From Flaveria trinervia (Eukaryota; Streptophyta; Magnoliopsida; Asterales; Asteraceae), in contig CM046457.1 of assembly GCA_025506515.1 (NCBI GenBank), positions 36,218,231 to 36,282,230 of the forward strand: 64,000 nucleotides of DNA, given 5' to 3'. A program made the position numbers and the translations under genes. Position 1 is the first letter of the stretch. Every line of letters starts with the position of its first letter. Shown here piece by piece: positions 1-10,355 of this stretch. The notes under the pieces were generated by a model. The model saw nothing but the letters and a program-made list of their open reading frames with translations, had not been told where the DNA came from and made no database searches.

Positions 1-325
1 TATGTTCAGGTATGACACAAGGTGATTATGAGAAATGTATGTAGTCAAGATGGAATTTGTTCCTCTTATTCGTTGAGAGCAATATGTCTAACGCCTGATT
101 AAGTCTAATCAACAAGGAATGACCATTCTGTGTCCTTGGATTTAACATGACATCTGTAACAAAAGGATAAATGATTGATTCACCTAAATTATTTCAAGTT
201 GGATACTTGAAGGGGATGATGTTATTGAATGGCTTTTAGTCATGCGTATTAAGGGTAGTAAACCGCTGTTAGGTGGCATTTACTGCTTGCATCAATCTTC
301 TATGAATCTTGTGCAAGTGGGAGAT
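1..325 (+). mobile_element. 3' untranslated tail of a Y-family Copia element, entering from the left edge
   Basis: This stretch matches, with scattered differences, the segment 45335-45659 that lies between the Y pol stop and Y's right LTR. Shared landmarks include the 'ggataaatgattgattcacc' stretch and 'aagggtagtaaaccg'. It ends in a purine-rich tract (315-324, AAGTGGGAGA) directly before an LTR start, which is the layout expected at the 3' end of an element. It therefore implies a second Y copy to the left, outside the window. No coding sequence is visible. Confidence 0.75.
315..324 (+). other. polypurine tract (PPT) of the left Y copy
   Basis: AAGTGGGAGA directly precedes the LTR start at 326. 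The equivalent tract in the right copy is AAGTGGAAGA at 45649-45658. In LTR elements this tract primes plus-strand DNA synthesis. Confidence 0.7.
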
Positions 326-1014
326 TGTTTGATTCTTTATGCCCAAGACACATAGAATATTGATGTGGTTAGTACGTAATGATCCAAGTCGGGTCATACC
401 CAATAACAAGCTTAGCAAACACCAATATAAATATTTAACTGATGATATGATCATGCAATTAAATAAATACACCAATTTAGAAAATAGGTTTTCTAAATAA
501 GTTGCATATGAGATAGAACAACTTATAGGGATATTTTGTTCAAGGGTATTATTTGTAGTGTTATTTAAATTGGTGAAGTAACATCAAGTAATAAAGTGTG
601 TAAGAGTTATAAAATTAAAAGGTTAATTTATAACTTAACTAGTGACAAGTTAAATAAAATGTTTAACGAATTTTAAGGGGGAAAACTCATTTTGAAAGCA
701 AATTTTCAGCAGCCCCTTTATGGGTGGGGTTTTCTTGGTCGTGAAACTTCTTACTCTTGCATACACACACAAACTCAACCTCTCTCTCTCATACATGCAA
801 AGGACTACCAAGAACAAGTTTTCTCTTTACTTTATTGAAGAAAATCATAGCTGAAAATCAGATTTCATCCCTTCTGGTCGTTTTGGTGTCAAAAATCCTA
901 GCAAAAGGGTGCTTGCTTGAGGCTTGTGGGTATGGAAGCTTGAGGACACCTATCCTTGGGTTTTGGTCGCTCAAGGACATCTCTATCTTCAACAAATCTC
1001 ACATCTTTGACAGC
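326..1014 (+). mobile_element. Y-family LTR, 5' part (split by element A)
   Basis: It begins TGTTTGATTCTTTATGCCC, matching the Y right LTR at 45660 and resembling the TGTTGGA...ATGCCC start known for Angela/WIS/BARE-type Copia LTRs. It runs to the target-site copy ACAGC (1010-1014), where element A is inserted, and resumes at 13909. Joined, the LTR is about 905 bp, close to the 965 bp of the right copy. Because a Y-type 3' tail precedes it, this LTR may be shared by two Y copies. Confidence 0.8.
1010..1014 (+). repeat. target-site duplication of element A (left copy)
   Basis: ACAGC at 1010-1014 is repeated exactly at 13909-13913 on the other side of element A. Five bases is the normal Copia duplication length, so it fixes the element's limits. 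Confidence 0.93.
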
Positions 1015-1838
1015 TGTCAGGATCAGTGATCACAAGTTTGATGTAATGGAGCGTAGCACAGCGGAATAAGAACAAGAATTAGACAAATTTTAGCAAGAGT
1101 TTGATACTTGTATGCATTAAGAACTAATACGGTTATAACGAGAGAATTTATTTCTGTAACAAGGAATGTTTCAATAATATCGAATATTTCTGAACAAATC
1201 ATTCTTATTACAATAGATTGACACTCCTTATATTGAGTGCAATCGCTGCTGTTATCACGGGAAAGTGACAACTGGCAGATCTATTACAAAAATAACTAAC
1301 TCTTAACAAACTACTGAAATGTTCACAACTACTAAGAACATATCAGAGTGTTAAGTACAAAATAAGAAACTACTGATAAGAAACTACTGAAACTACAACG
1401 ACTGAAGAACAAGCTCTTCAGTCGTTTTACAAAACTACTGATAAATATAAAACTACTGATGAGCACGACAAGTGAAGAAGTATTCTTCAGCTGTTGTGTC
1501 AAACTACTAAAAAGATAAAACATAAAACTACTGAAAGGTAAACCGTCACAACTACTGAAGAAGACCTCTTCAGCTGTTGTGACAACGTCTGATACTTTGG
1601 TCTTCAGCACTTATGTCTTCAGACTTTGTCTTGAGCACTTGTGTCTTAGACTTTGTCTTCAGCACTAGTCTTCAGACTTTGTCTTCAGCACTTGTCTTCA
1701 AACTTTGTCTTCAGCACTTATCTTCAGACTTTGTAATCAGCTGTTGTCTTCAGCTGTTGTGGTCTTCAGTAGTTGTTGTGACGTCTATGGGACTTAAAGG
1801 TTTTTCGGATCCGGCTCATTGGTTCTTTTGGTCCAACA
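1015..1838 (-). repeat. 3' LTR of element A
   Basis: 824 bp starting TG and ending CA on the top strand, nearly identical to the 825-bp copy at 13084-13908. On the minus strand it begins TGTTGGACCAAAAG right after the PPT. The U3 part is rich in ACTACTGAAG/CTTCAGTAGT motifs, in a run of 'gactttgtcttcagcact' repeats (about 1620-1740) and in the hairpin at 1397-1426. Confidence 0.92.
1397..1426. promoter_or_regulatory. perfect palindrome in LTR U3
   Basis: A 12-bp arm AACGACTGAAGA, a 6-base spacer ACAAGC and the exact complement TCTTCAGTCGTT. The same structure recurs in the other A LTR and in both B LTRs (one with substitutions at about 31806), and in changed form in the C LTRs. In the A 5' LTR it lies roughly 155 bp upstream of the TATA-like box, a plausible place for a transcription-factor site. 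The function is inferred. Confidence 0.55.
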
Positions 1839-1853
1839 AACTCCCCCTGAACC
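1839..1853 (-). other. PPT of element A
   Basis: On the minus strand it reads GGTTCAGGGGGAGTT, immediately before the LTR start TGTTGGACC. The same tract precedes the 3' LTRs of B and C. Confidence 0.88.
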
Positions 1854-1951
1854 AATGCAGCCAAAACCTTTAACTTTATTGAGGTCCCACTTATTGTTGG
1901 CAGAATGGTTGGTCTTTTTTCTTCTTGATCAGTTGAGAAGATGACCCATAT

Positions 1952-2234
1952 AAGCACTGGCCTGGAAATGAGTCTCTGATGATTTGGTTGGCAATGTATG
2001 GATGGGAGCTCTGTATTGGGGAATTGGACACTGAGCTGTCCCCCCATCATGAGACTCACTTCCCATGTATAAGCCTGTAGGATTCTCTGGTGTATGCTCT
2101 GAGAAACATAATTTGTTCTTCCATGGTCAGGTTCTCGGCTTCACCATCAAACAATCCTTCACGCCCATACAGCTCTGAGATGTACTTGGCCTGTTTACCA
2201 TTTTTAAGCTCAATTGTTGTAATCTGTCTGTATG
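1952..2234 (-). repeat. 283-bp duplicated segment, copy 1 (aORF 3' end and downstream)
   Basis: 1952-2234 and 2497-2779 are near-identical segments of equal length (283 bp). Copy 2 holds the true end of the element A aORF and joins its upstream coding sequence; copy 1 is a downstream duplicate that repeats the last codons and the stop. The two are separated by 262 bp that B and C lack. Confidence 0.85.
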
Positions 2235-2496
2235 GAAACTGCTGGATCTTATATGCCCAAGACACATACAAGATTGATGTTGTTATTAGAAACACTCTTA
2301 CACTCTTCCATAAGCACTGGCCAATTGCTCTAATTCTTCTCACATAATTCAACACTTAGAGTTGTATGGGCTAACGATACAGGATTGTTTTAATGAGATT
2401 TCTTGGTTAGATTTCTTGGTCAACTGCTGGATCTTATATGCCCAAGACACATACAAGATTGATGTTGTTATTAGAAACACTCTTACACTCTTCCAT
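2235..2496. repeat. rearranged spacer holding two copies of a deleted Y-LTR fragment
   Basis: Two 86-bp copies (2237-2322 and 2422-2507) carry the first ~40 bases of a Y-family LTR (GGATCTTATATGCCCAAG...) fused to a segment found about 390 bp further into that LTR ('acactcttacactcttccat', compare 46090-46115). The fusion point shows TTAG shared by both sides, typical of microhomology joining. About 100 bp of unassigned DNA lies between the copies. Confidence 0.75.
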
Positions 2497-2779
2497 AAGC
2501 ACTGGCCTGGAAATGAGTCTCTGATGATTTGGTGGCAATGTATGGATGGGAGCTCTGTATTGGGGAATTGGACAGTGAGCTGTTCCCCCATCCATGAGAC
2601 TCACTTCCCATGTATAAGCCTGTAGGATTCTCTGGTGTATGCTCTGAGAAACATAATTTGTTCTTCCATGGTCAGGTTCTCGGCTTCACCGTCAAACAAT
2701 CCTTCACGCCCATACAACTCTTAGATGTACTTGGCCTGTTTACCATTTTTGAGCTCAACTGTTGTAATCTGTCTGTATG
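2497..2779 (-). repeat. 283-bp duplicated segment, copy 2
   Basis: Partner of 1952-2234. This copy is continuous with the rest of the aORF and contains the stop codon at 2601-2603. Confidence 0.85.
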
Positions 2780-5700
2780 CAAACTCATCAGGATGAGTCC
2801 CTTCAAGTAACAGACTAAGCTCATTTTGTTTGAAGTTCTCAAGCCTCTTGTAGACTAACCCCTTTTTAATAATTATGTTCTCTGACATCTTTTGGGGTGG
2901 CTGTTTAGTCTCATAGGCCTTTGTGAAATCTTCTACAATCTCCCAGGGTGATACTACAAGGACCACTGTGATCTCTTCATCTACGATCCTTTTTACTTGG
3001 CCCTTGTATCTCGAAGGATTGTCTTTCTTTACAATCCTGTGATCCACCCTAGGATCAGGCCATACTCTCACCTTTTCTTCTGATATTGAAATGTGTTGGA
3101 AGGGTGTACAACCACAGAACTTCCTTCTTCATACTTATTATTGATGACGAAGCAACATAAGTTTTGTCGATGCTTTTCAACATTTCATCATCATGAAGCC
3201 TTTGCTGCTGTTCTTCCTCAATCTTTACTCTCACATCTTCCATCTGTGAGGTGGGAGTGATGGGCATTAGTTTAGCTTTAGCCAATGTTAGGACTGCAGA
3301 CAGAGGCAGCCTATCTTCTTCCACATCATCCTCTTCTTCTTCTTCTTCTAGCTTCCTTTCTTCTTCTTAGGTGCATCATCGGTTGTTGGTTTAGAGGGTA
3401 AGGGAGTTGGTTTTGTGGGTTGTGGTTGTGGTTGTTTTGGAGAGGGAATGTTGACAGGCTGAGTTAGCATTTTGGAGGTGAGTGTTGCTTTTGAGTATTT
3501 GGCTAGCTCACTCCTGCTCCCTGCTCCTGCTTCAACTACTAACCCCTTAGTGTATGCCTCAAACGAATAGATCTTGGAGGTTATGGCCAAGATGCTTTCC
3601 CTGGTCCATGATTTTACTTCGATCAATGATCTCCCAAGGTATTTGCTCAAAAATCTGATCATGATCTCAAGTCTCTCTCTATCCTAGTGCTGTAGCTGGC
3701 CCATCTTTGTTGGATCTCTTCGATCTCTAATCTTCTTATTTCAGAATCCAGCTTTTCAGTGTCGAAACCTTGCCTAAACAGCTGATCAATGATATTGTCC
3801 ATTGATCTGCTGTGTTCAGCATCAGCCTCTTTAACCATTTCGTTCAAGTTCTCTCTTTCTCAGCACTCTTCTTTTTCTTGTATGTGACATGAAAATCTTT
3901 TTGACTTTCATGTACTTTTTCAATTTCAGCTCCCTTCTCAATCACATTCTCCTTCTCTTTTTCGGCCTCATACACACAATCCTTCTCTTTTTCCACCTCT
4001 TTATCTTTCTCTTTCTCTCTCTCCTTCTCCATCCTCTTTCTTTTAGCTTTCACTGCTGAACTCTCTCCCTTTTGGGTGCATTGGTTGAAAGGGATTGAGT
4101 AGCAGAAAGTTGTTGGCTCAGTACATCCTCCACCAGTGGTTGTAAGATAGTAGAAAGTCTCTCATCAACAGTTTTAATAACAAATTCGGTTAGCTGTGGT
4201 GTGATGAGAGATAGGGGATTTTGAGGAATAGCATCCATTTGCTCAGGGGGTTTTGGTCCTGAGAAATGGTGCCAGAAACAGAGGCAGGTGGCTGAGAATT
4301 TTGTAGTGGCTGTGTGTTTAAGGACCTTCAGAGGAAGGTGCCATCTGTTGGGTGAATGTGGTGGCAGATGGTCTTTCTCCTTGAGAGAGTTGGTCAAGTT
4401 TTTTTGCAGCCTACTTGACTTCCTCCTCTCTATAGGATTGTGTTCTGGGCAAGAACATCATAAAAAGAAGCCCGGTCATCATCAGCAGATGCTGAATCAC
4501 CTGACCTCCTGCTTGTAGTAGGATGTACATGCACTGGGTGTAGACCAGTTGTAGCATGTGCCCCTTTGTCTTGGAACTGGGGACATCCAGCCTCAGGACT
4601 TTGTCCTTCATCAGCTGTTGCCTCTTGTAAGGTCTTAGGAATGTTACCAGCCTCAGTCTGATCATATGCTGATTCAGAGAGGTGGCAGCCTCACCAGATG
4701 TTCTGGTCTCCATATCCACACCAGGAGAGAGAACATTTAAACCCCGGTGCTGTGGGTTGTCAGAAGCATGGTGATCCTCGTCCTCAATAGCTGTGGTTCT
4801 CCCCTTTGTTTGTGGTTGTTGGGGAGGAGGAGAGGCATGCAGCTGAGTCAGCACGTTTGCAATGATAAGGGTGGGACTTTGGGGGGCGGTTGCATGGGGA
4901 GATGGGGTAAAAGCAGTGTGCACCTGGGGAGAATGGTGCTCTTCAATGGCAATCTCCTCAAATGAGGAAGATCCCAGATTCGTGGGTACCCCTTCTGTAG
5001 TTGTTGCAGGCTCCTTTTGAGAGGAATCCTGAGCGCTGTGGCTGGGAGAGTCCTTATATCCACTAGGGGTTATAACCAGTGGATATAGCCTGTGTTTGTG
5101 TTGCAGGGGCATCCCCAGGGGACTCATTTCCCTGAGTAGCCTTTTTTGGTCTTCTTTTTAGTGGGTTTGGTGGGGACTTTTGATTTGGAGGTGGTGGCTG
5201 TGGGTTCCAGCTGCGTGGGTTTGCGCAGCTTGGCAGCCATTTTGAGTGATTGGTCAGAGTTGTGCCGGAGTATACTTCAGCCAATACAGCCATAGCAGGG
5301 ACTCCCAGGCCAACAAGTCCCTCAGCTTGAAGCTGGTTTTCAATATGGCCATTATGAACCGAGGATATAATATCCAACGGTTAGCAGTTTGTTTTTGGGC
5401 CATATCCTTGAGCTCTAAAAATAGTATTTCAGAAAAATTTAAAGGTTGTTGCTCAAGGATGGAGTACATTACCTGTTGCCACCTTGTGGACATTTGATCC
5501 TATGACGAGGTCTTGGAGGCAAGGAATACATTTACTATATGAAATATGAGACGTTCGGCATCTGGGAAATGTTTCTTCAGTAAGGTAGATGCACTCAAGT
5601 CACCCTAGTATCCATGGTCGGCAAATGATTGATCTGTTGTGCCCTTTGGATAACCAGTTGGGAAAGTGGCATCATCCAGATTAAGGGTTTGTCGAAGAGT

Positions 5701-5953
5701 GTCTGGAGTGATGACCACTTTTTGGCCATGGACAAACGATTGAAGAGACTTTGTGTCGTTCTCCTCAGAGACCAAAGTGATGTTTGTCCAGAATTGATTA
5801 AGGGATGCGGCATATATGGTGGGATTTACCAGAAACGCCGTTTTGTAGGGTGATTGAACCATTAAATCAATGGCGTTGTGAAACTTGGTCCAGTATGGCG
5901 ATTTGGTGAGATGTGCGACACAGTTGTGTCGGGTTTAGTTGCATGGTCGCCAT
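2601..5953 (-). pseudogene. additional ORF (aORF) of element A, broken
   Basis: This is a gene downstream of pol and in the same direction, about 1,115 codons, with frameshifts. The start is the first ATG (minus MATMQLNP, 5951-5953), 76 bp after a TATA-like box. Order along the protein: an N-terminal globular domain of about 230 residues (motifs NPTIYAASLNQFW, VVITPDTLRQTL, LNFSEI, WILYPRFIMAI); a Pro/Ser/Thr-rich middle; a stretch with lysine/glutamate runs (REKEKDKEVEKEKD); a conserved helical block (HSRSMDNIIDQLFRQGFD, IMIRFLSKYLGRSL); and a C-terminal domain (VWPDPRV, VVSPWEIV, TTVELKNGKQ). I see no signal peptide or membrane segment, so an envelope role is not supported. The function is unknown. 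Copies in B and C have the same order, which argues the gene was once under selection. Confidence 0.8.
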
Positions 5954-5978
5954 GATGAAGAGAGGGTAGAGAGTTTTT

Positions 5979-5993
5979 GAACGTTAGGTTTGA
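5979..5993 (-). promoter_or_regulatory. conserved leader motif before aORF (element A)
   Basis: TCAAACCTAACGTTC on the minus strand, 25-40 bp before the aORF start. The identical 15-mer is found at 24325-24339 (B) and 38240-38254 (C), while sequence around it differs. Confidence 0.6.
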
Positions 5994-6028
5994 GAAGAGA
6001 AGATAAAAACTCTGAAGGTGGGATAAGG

Positions 6029-6036
6029 TATTTAAA
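6029..6036 (-). promoter_or_regulatory. TATA-like box of the proposed internal aORF promoter (A)
   Basis: TTTAAATA in the context CGACCCTTTAAATACC, 76 bp before the aORF ATG. B and C have TATAAATA at 74 and 75 bp. A pyrimidine-rich leader follows in all three, as in plant 5' untranslated regions. Confidence 0.6.
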
Positions 6037-6039
6037 GGG

Positions 6040-6702
6040 TCGGGATAGAAAACGACTGAAGGTTTTGGTGTGAGTCATCAGTTGTTGAAACTACTGATGA
6101 CGTGGTATTACCGTCAGACGTTGAAACAGCTGAAGTCTCTGATTTAGTCATCAGTATTATAAAACTACTGAAGACAGTTTGACTTCAAGTGATGAAACAG
6201 CTGAAGACTTGGTATTAGTCATCAGTAGTTCTGAAACTACTGAAGACATTGGTTTTGTCAGCAGTTGTTGAAACAGCTGAAGACTTGGTGTGAGTCTTCA
6301 GTAGTTGTAAACTACTGAAGACATGGTTTTGGCTTCAGTTGTTTTGAAAAAGCAGTTGTAAAAACAACTGAAGAGAATTACTCATCAGCTGTTTTCGTCA
6401 ATTCTTAGCTTTCAGCTGTTTCATACTCTCCTCAACACTTACTCATCAGATTTGCATCTGCTTTTCAGGTGTTTCATAGGACGTCAGTACTTATCTGTTT
6501 GTACTATTTCAGTAGTTGTAACTCATTATATTTGTAACTACATCAGTAGTTTAGAACAGATAAAGTACTTCAGTACTTGTGAGGCATTTAGCCTTCAGTA
6601 GTTATAAAACTGCTAAGGGTGAAAGAACTCATCAGTACTTATATGTGACATGGTTACCAATGATCACCAGTACTTATTACTGAGATCATCAGTAGTTGTC
6701 AC
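6040..6702 (-). repeat. palindromic repeat spacer between pol and aORF (A)
   Basis: About 660 bp filled with variants of CTTCAGTAGTT...AACTACTGAAG and CAGTCGTTTT, the same motifs as in this family's LTR U3. There is no reading frame of note. It lies directly upstream of the TATA-like box, so it may act as an enhancer region. Confidence 0.75.
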
Positions 6703-9700
6703 TTATTCTAGCTGCAGCATACCAAGCCTTAACACCAGGTTGTGGAAAGTTGAACTATCCAAAGGCTTAGTAAAAATGTCTGCAAGCTCATCAGCACAGT
6801 AGGCACAAACATGGGATTAATTAGACCCTTTTCAAACAATCTCTTAAAAATGATGTCTAGTTTCTATATGTTTGCTCCTAGAGTGCTGGACTGGATTTTT
6901 GACAATGCAAAGAGCTGAAGCACTATCCATTAGTAACGGAGTCTTAGTCTCTGTATGCTAGTCCAAAAGTTGATTCTGAAGCCAGAGTACTTGGGATGTA
7001 CAACTTGCAACAGCAATGTACTCAGCTTCAGCAGTGGATGTAGCAACATATGTTTGTTTCTTACTCTGCCAAGAAATCAAACAGTTGCTAGGAATTGACA
7101 TCCACCAGAAGTTGATTTCCTGGTCAACTTACACCCTGCATAGTCACTATCGGAGAAAGCAACTAATTTACAAGAGTGCCCAGTGGAATACCATAAACAT
7201 AGAGATTGTGTACCTTGCAAATATCTAAAGATCCTCTTGACTGCAATCAGATGAGACTCTTTAGGTGCAGCCTGAAATCTAGCACAAACAGATGTAGCAA
7301 ACATAATATCTGGTCTAGAAGCTGTTAAATACATCAAGGACCCAATCATACATCTGTAAAGTGTTTCATCAACCATTACCTTTCTGATCTGTATCCAGTT
7401 GTGTGGTGCTACACATGGGGTAGAACAGGGCTTACATTTTTGTAAATCAAACTTTTCCAAAAGCTCTTTTGTGTATTTGGACTGATGAATGAAAATTCTA
7501 TCAACCTTTTGTTTGATTTGCAAACCCAGAAAGAACTGTAATTCTCCCATGGCACTCATTTCAAACTTCTGTTGCATCAACTTTGTAAAGGCATCACACA
7601 ACTGAGGATCAGAGGATGCAAAAATAATATCATCTACATAAATTTGAACAAGTAGATTATGCTGCCCAGCTTTCTTATTGAATAAAGTCTTATCAATGGA
7701 GCCTCTAGTGAAATCATTTTCCAAAGAAAGTGTGATAATGTCTCATACCAGGCTCTAGGAGCTTGTTTCAACCCATAAAGCCTTATCAAGCTTATACACC
7801 CAATTAGGATGTTTATTGTCCTCAAAGCCTGGTGGTTGACATACACAAACCTCTTCTTAATTTTCCCATACAAAAATGCACTTTTGACAATCCATTTGAA
7901 AGACTTTAAGTTTTGATAAGCAGCATAAGCTAAAAAAGGAATTGCTTCCAGTCTGGCTACGGGGGCAAAGGTTCATCATAATCAATACCCTTCTTGTGCA
8001 ACCCCTGAACAACCAGTCTGGCCTTGTTCTTAACATAAGCCCATTTTCATCATTTTGTTCCTAAACACCCATTTAGTGCCTATTGCACACTTACCTGGAG
8101 GTAGAGGAAGCAGTTCCCACACTTGCTGTTTCTTGAACTGAAGAAGCTCAAGCTGCATGGCATCAACCCATCCATTGTCCTTTAAACCAATGGGATAATT
8201 CTTTGGCTCTTGCTGACTGATAAAGAGAGCATAGAAGGAGAAGTTGGACAATTGACTTCTTGTTGATACCCCAGCAGTGATATCACCAATGATTTGAGAC
8301 ATGGGGTGATTCTTCAGATCTTGATACACAATGAGATCTGTGCAAGTGTTTGCAGCATGTTCAGCAGCAACAGATGGTGATGGTGAATCATTTCCTTGAA
8401 ACCAATCAGTGGATGGTAATTCAAAGGAGGTTGAATTTGAAGAAGAAATCTCACCAGCATTTGTTGTGGATGGTGCTACTGGAGCTACAAGAACATCAGG
8501 TCTAGCTGAATCAGGCAGTTGATCACTAAACTGAAGAGGTGAGTACTGCTATCATCATCATCATCAGCACCAGCAGTACCACCAGGGTGGTGAACTGTTG
8601 ACAGGAGCAACAGCAGGAGTTTGATAAGGAACATATTGCAGTAGTCCAAATCAAATAGCTTCACAGGGCTTTGTGGAATCTTGTCCTTAGGAGATTCATT
8701 AAACTTAACATGGAGGTCTCTTCAACCATCTTTGTTCTGCAGTTGAAGACTCTGTATGCTTTGCAAGTTGATGAATAACCAACAAAGTACCCTGCATCCA
8801 CCTTAGGATCAAATTTTTAGAGTTGATCCTGTGTGTTGAGAATGAAACAAGGACACCCAAATGCTCTGAAGAATGAAATTAGAGGGGCCAAATGATGAAG
8901 AACTTCATATGGAGTCTTCATCAACCTCTGATTTACTAGAACTCTATTCTGCACATAACAAGCTGTATTGACAGCTTCAGCCCAAAAAGTCATTGGCAGT
9001 CCAGAATCAGCCAACATGACCTTGCAGCTTCAATAAGGGTCCTGTTCTTTCTCTCCACTACTCTATTTTGCTCAGGAGTTCTTGGGATGCTATACTGCCT
9101 CTTGATCCCTTTGATAAGTAAAACTCATTAAGTGTGTGGTTTCTAAATTCAGTACCATTATCACTCCTCACACACTTAACTGGTAGGGAATACTGCTTCT
9201 CAACGTGTAACACAAAGTTCACAATGGACTGTGCAGCCTCATCCTTTGAATGCAAGAAGAAAGTCCATACACATCTGGAGTAATCATCCACAATTACCAG
9301 ACAGTATTTCTTCTTAGCCATATCATCACTTTCACAGGGCAAAGAGATCCATGTGAAAAGCTGTAAGCAGGCAGTGGACTTAGGTTCTATGGAGGGAAAT
9401 GAAGCTTTGTGCTGTTTCCTTTTAAACAGGCAGTGCAGTTATCTTCACACTTGAACTCCTTCATAGGCAGTCCCCTTACTAAACCATGGTTTATCAGCTG
9501 ATTCATGTTTTTGAGATTAACATGACCCAGCCTTCTATGCCATAGAATAGATTCTTGGGGGGAAGACTTGGAAAATAGGCAAGGATGGCCTTTGAGATCT
9601 ATTTTCTTGGAAAGATCTAAGGCATACACTCTTCCTGTCCTGTTGGCCTTTAGGAGAGTGTGTTCATCGAACACCTTATCAATCAAATTTAGAACTTTGG

Positions 9701-10005
9701 ATGACAGAATCCGACAGTTTTGACTGGTGAAAAGAGCAACATGGCCTTTGTCACACATTTGACTGACACTCAAGAGGTTGTACTTGAGATTTTCCACATG
9801 GTTAACATCATCAAACTTTATTTCCCCATTGGAAACAAAGACTTTGCAATGATGTAACCTTTTGCATCATTGCCAAATGACACAAACCCCTTCCTTCCTT
9901 GAGAGTAGTCATTAAGTAGTGATTTGTTTCCTGTCATATGCTTGGATCCTCCACTGTCTACATACCAGATGCCTCTGAGGTATGTTGAAGAACCCTGCAA
10001 AATAC
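6703..10005 (-). pseudogene. pol: Copia pol of element A (PR-IN-RT-RH), broken
   Basis: The domains appear in Copia order on the minus strand. Protease has the active-site motif WYVDSGGSKHMTG (about 9960). The integrase zinc region has HRRLGHVNLKN and CTACLKG (9390-9560), and the integrase core has VDDYSR, RSDNGTEF and PEQN...ERKNRT (8820-9350). Reverse transcriptase (about 7550-8260) has the YVDDIIFAS catalytic box near 7635. RNase H has AFSDSDYAGCKL and STSGGCQFL (about 7080-7180) and the tail has MDSASALCIVKNP. The stop is at 6703-6705, matching C. Several frameshifts and stops prevent a full product. Together these enzymes copy the RNA and insert the DNA. Confidence 0.9.
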
Positions 10006-10355
10006 AACAAATTAGTTAGATTTTGAGACCCAAACCTTTTTGGTCTTGGCCTGTTCTCATCAACAGATGGTAAACTAACATGTTGTTGGAAACAACAGCC
10101 TGAGAGGAAGAAGCTAGTGAAGAAAAGGAATCCTTTGGCTTGGACCCCTTTTCTGTGGTTTCAACATAGGAACATCTAATTGGTTAACTCTTCCAATAGA
10201 TTCTGAACCATCATAACCAGCTGTGTCTGATTTTGGGATAAGGCTTTCAGCTCTTCAGACACATTGGCATTGGAGTTTGATAAGTTCCTATGTTGCACCT
10301 TCTTCTTTTGAGCAATCTCAACTGTTACGTGTTTAACCCCTTCCTTTTTGGATTT

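Noticed and set aside
2601..5953. aORF as an envelope-like gene
   Set aside because: No signal peptide, hydrophobic membrane segment or cleavage site is visible; the protein is charged and coiled-coil rich.
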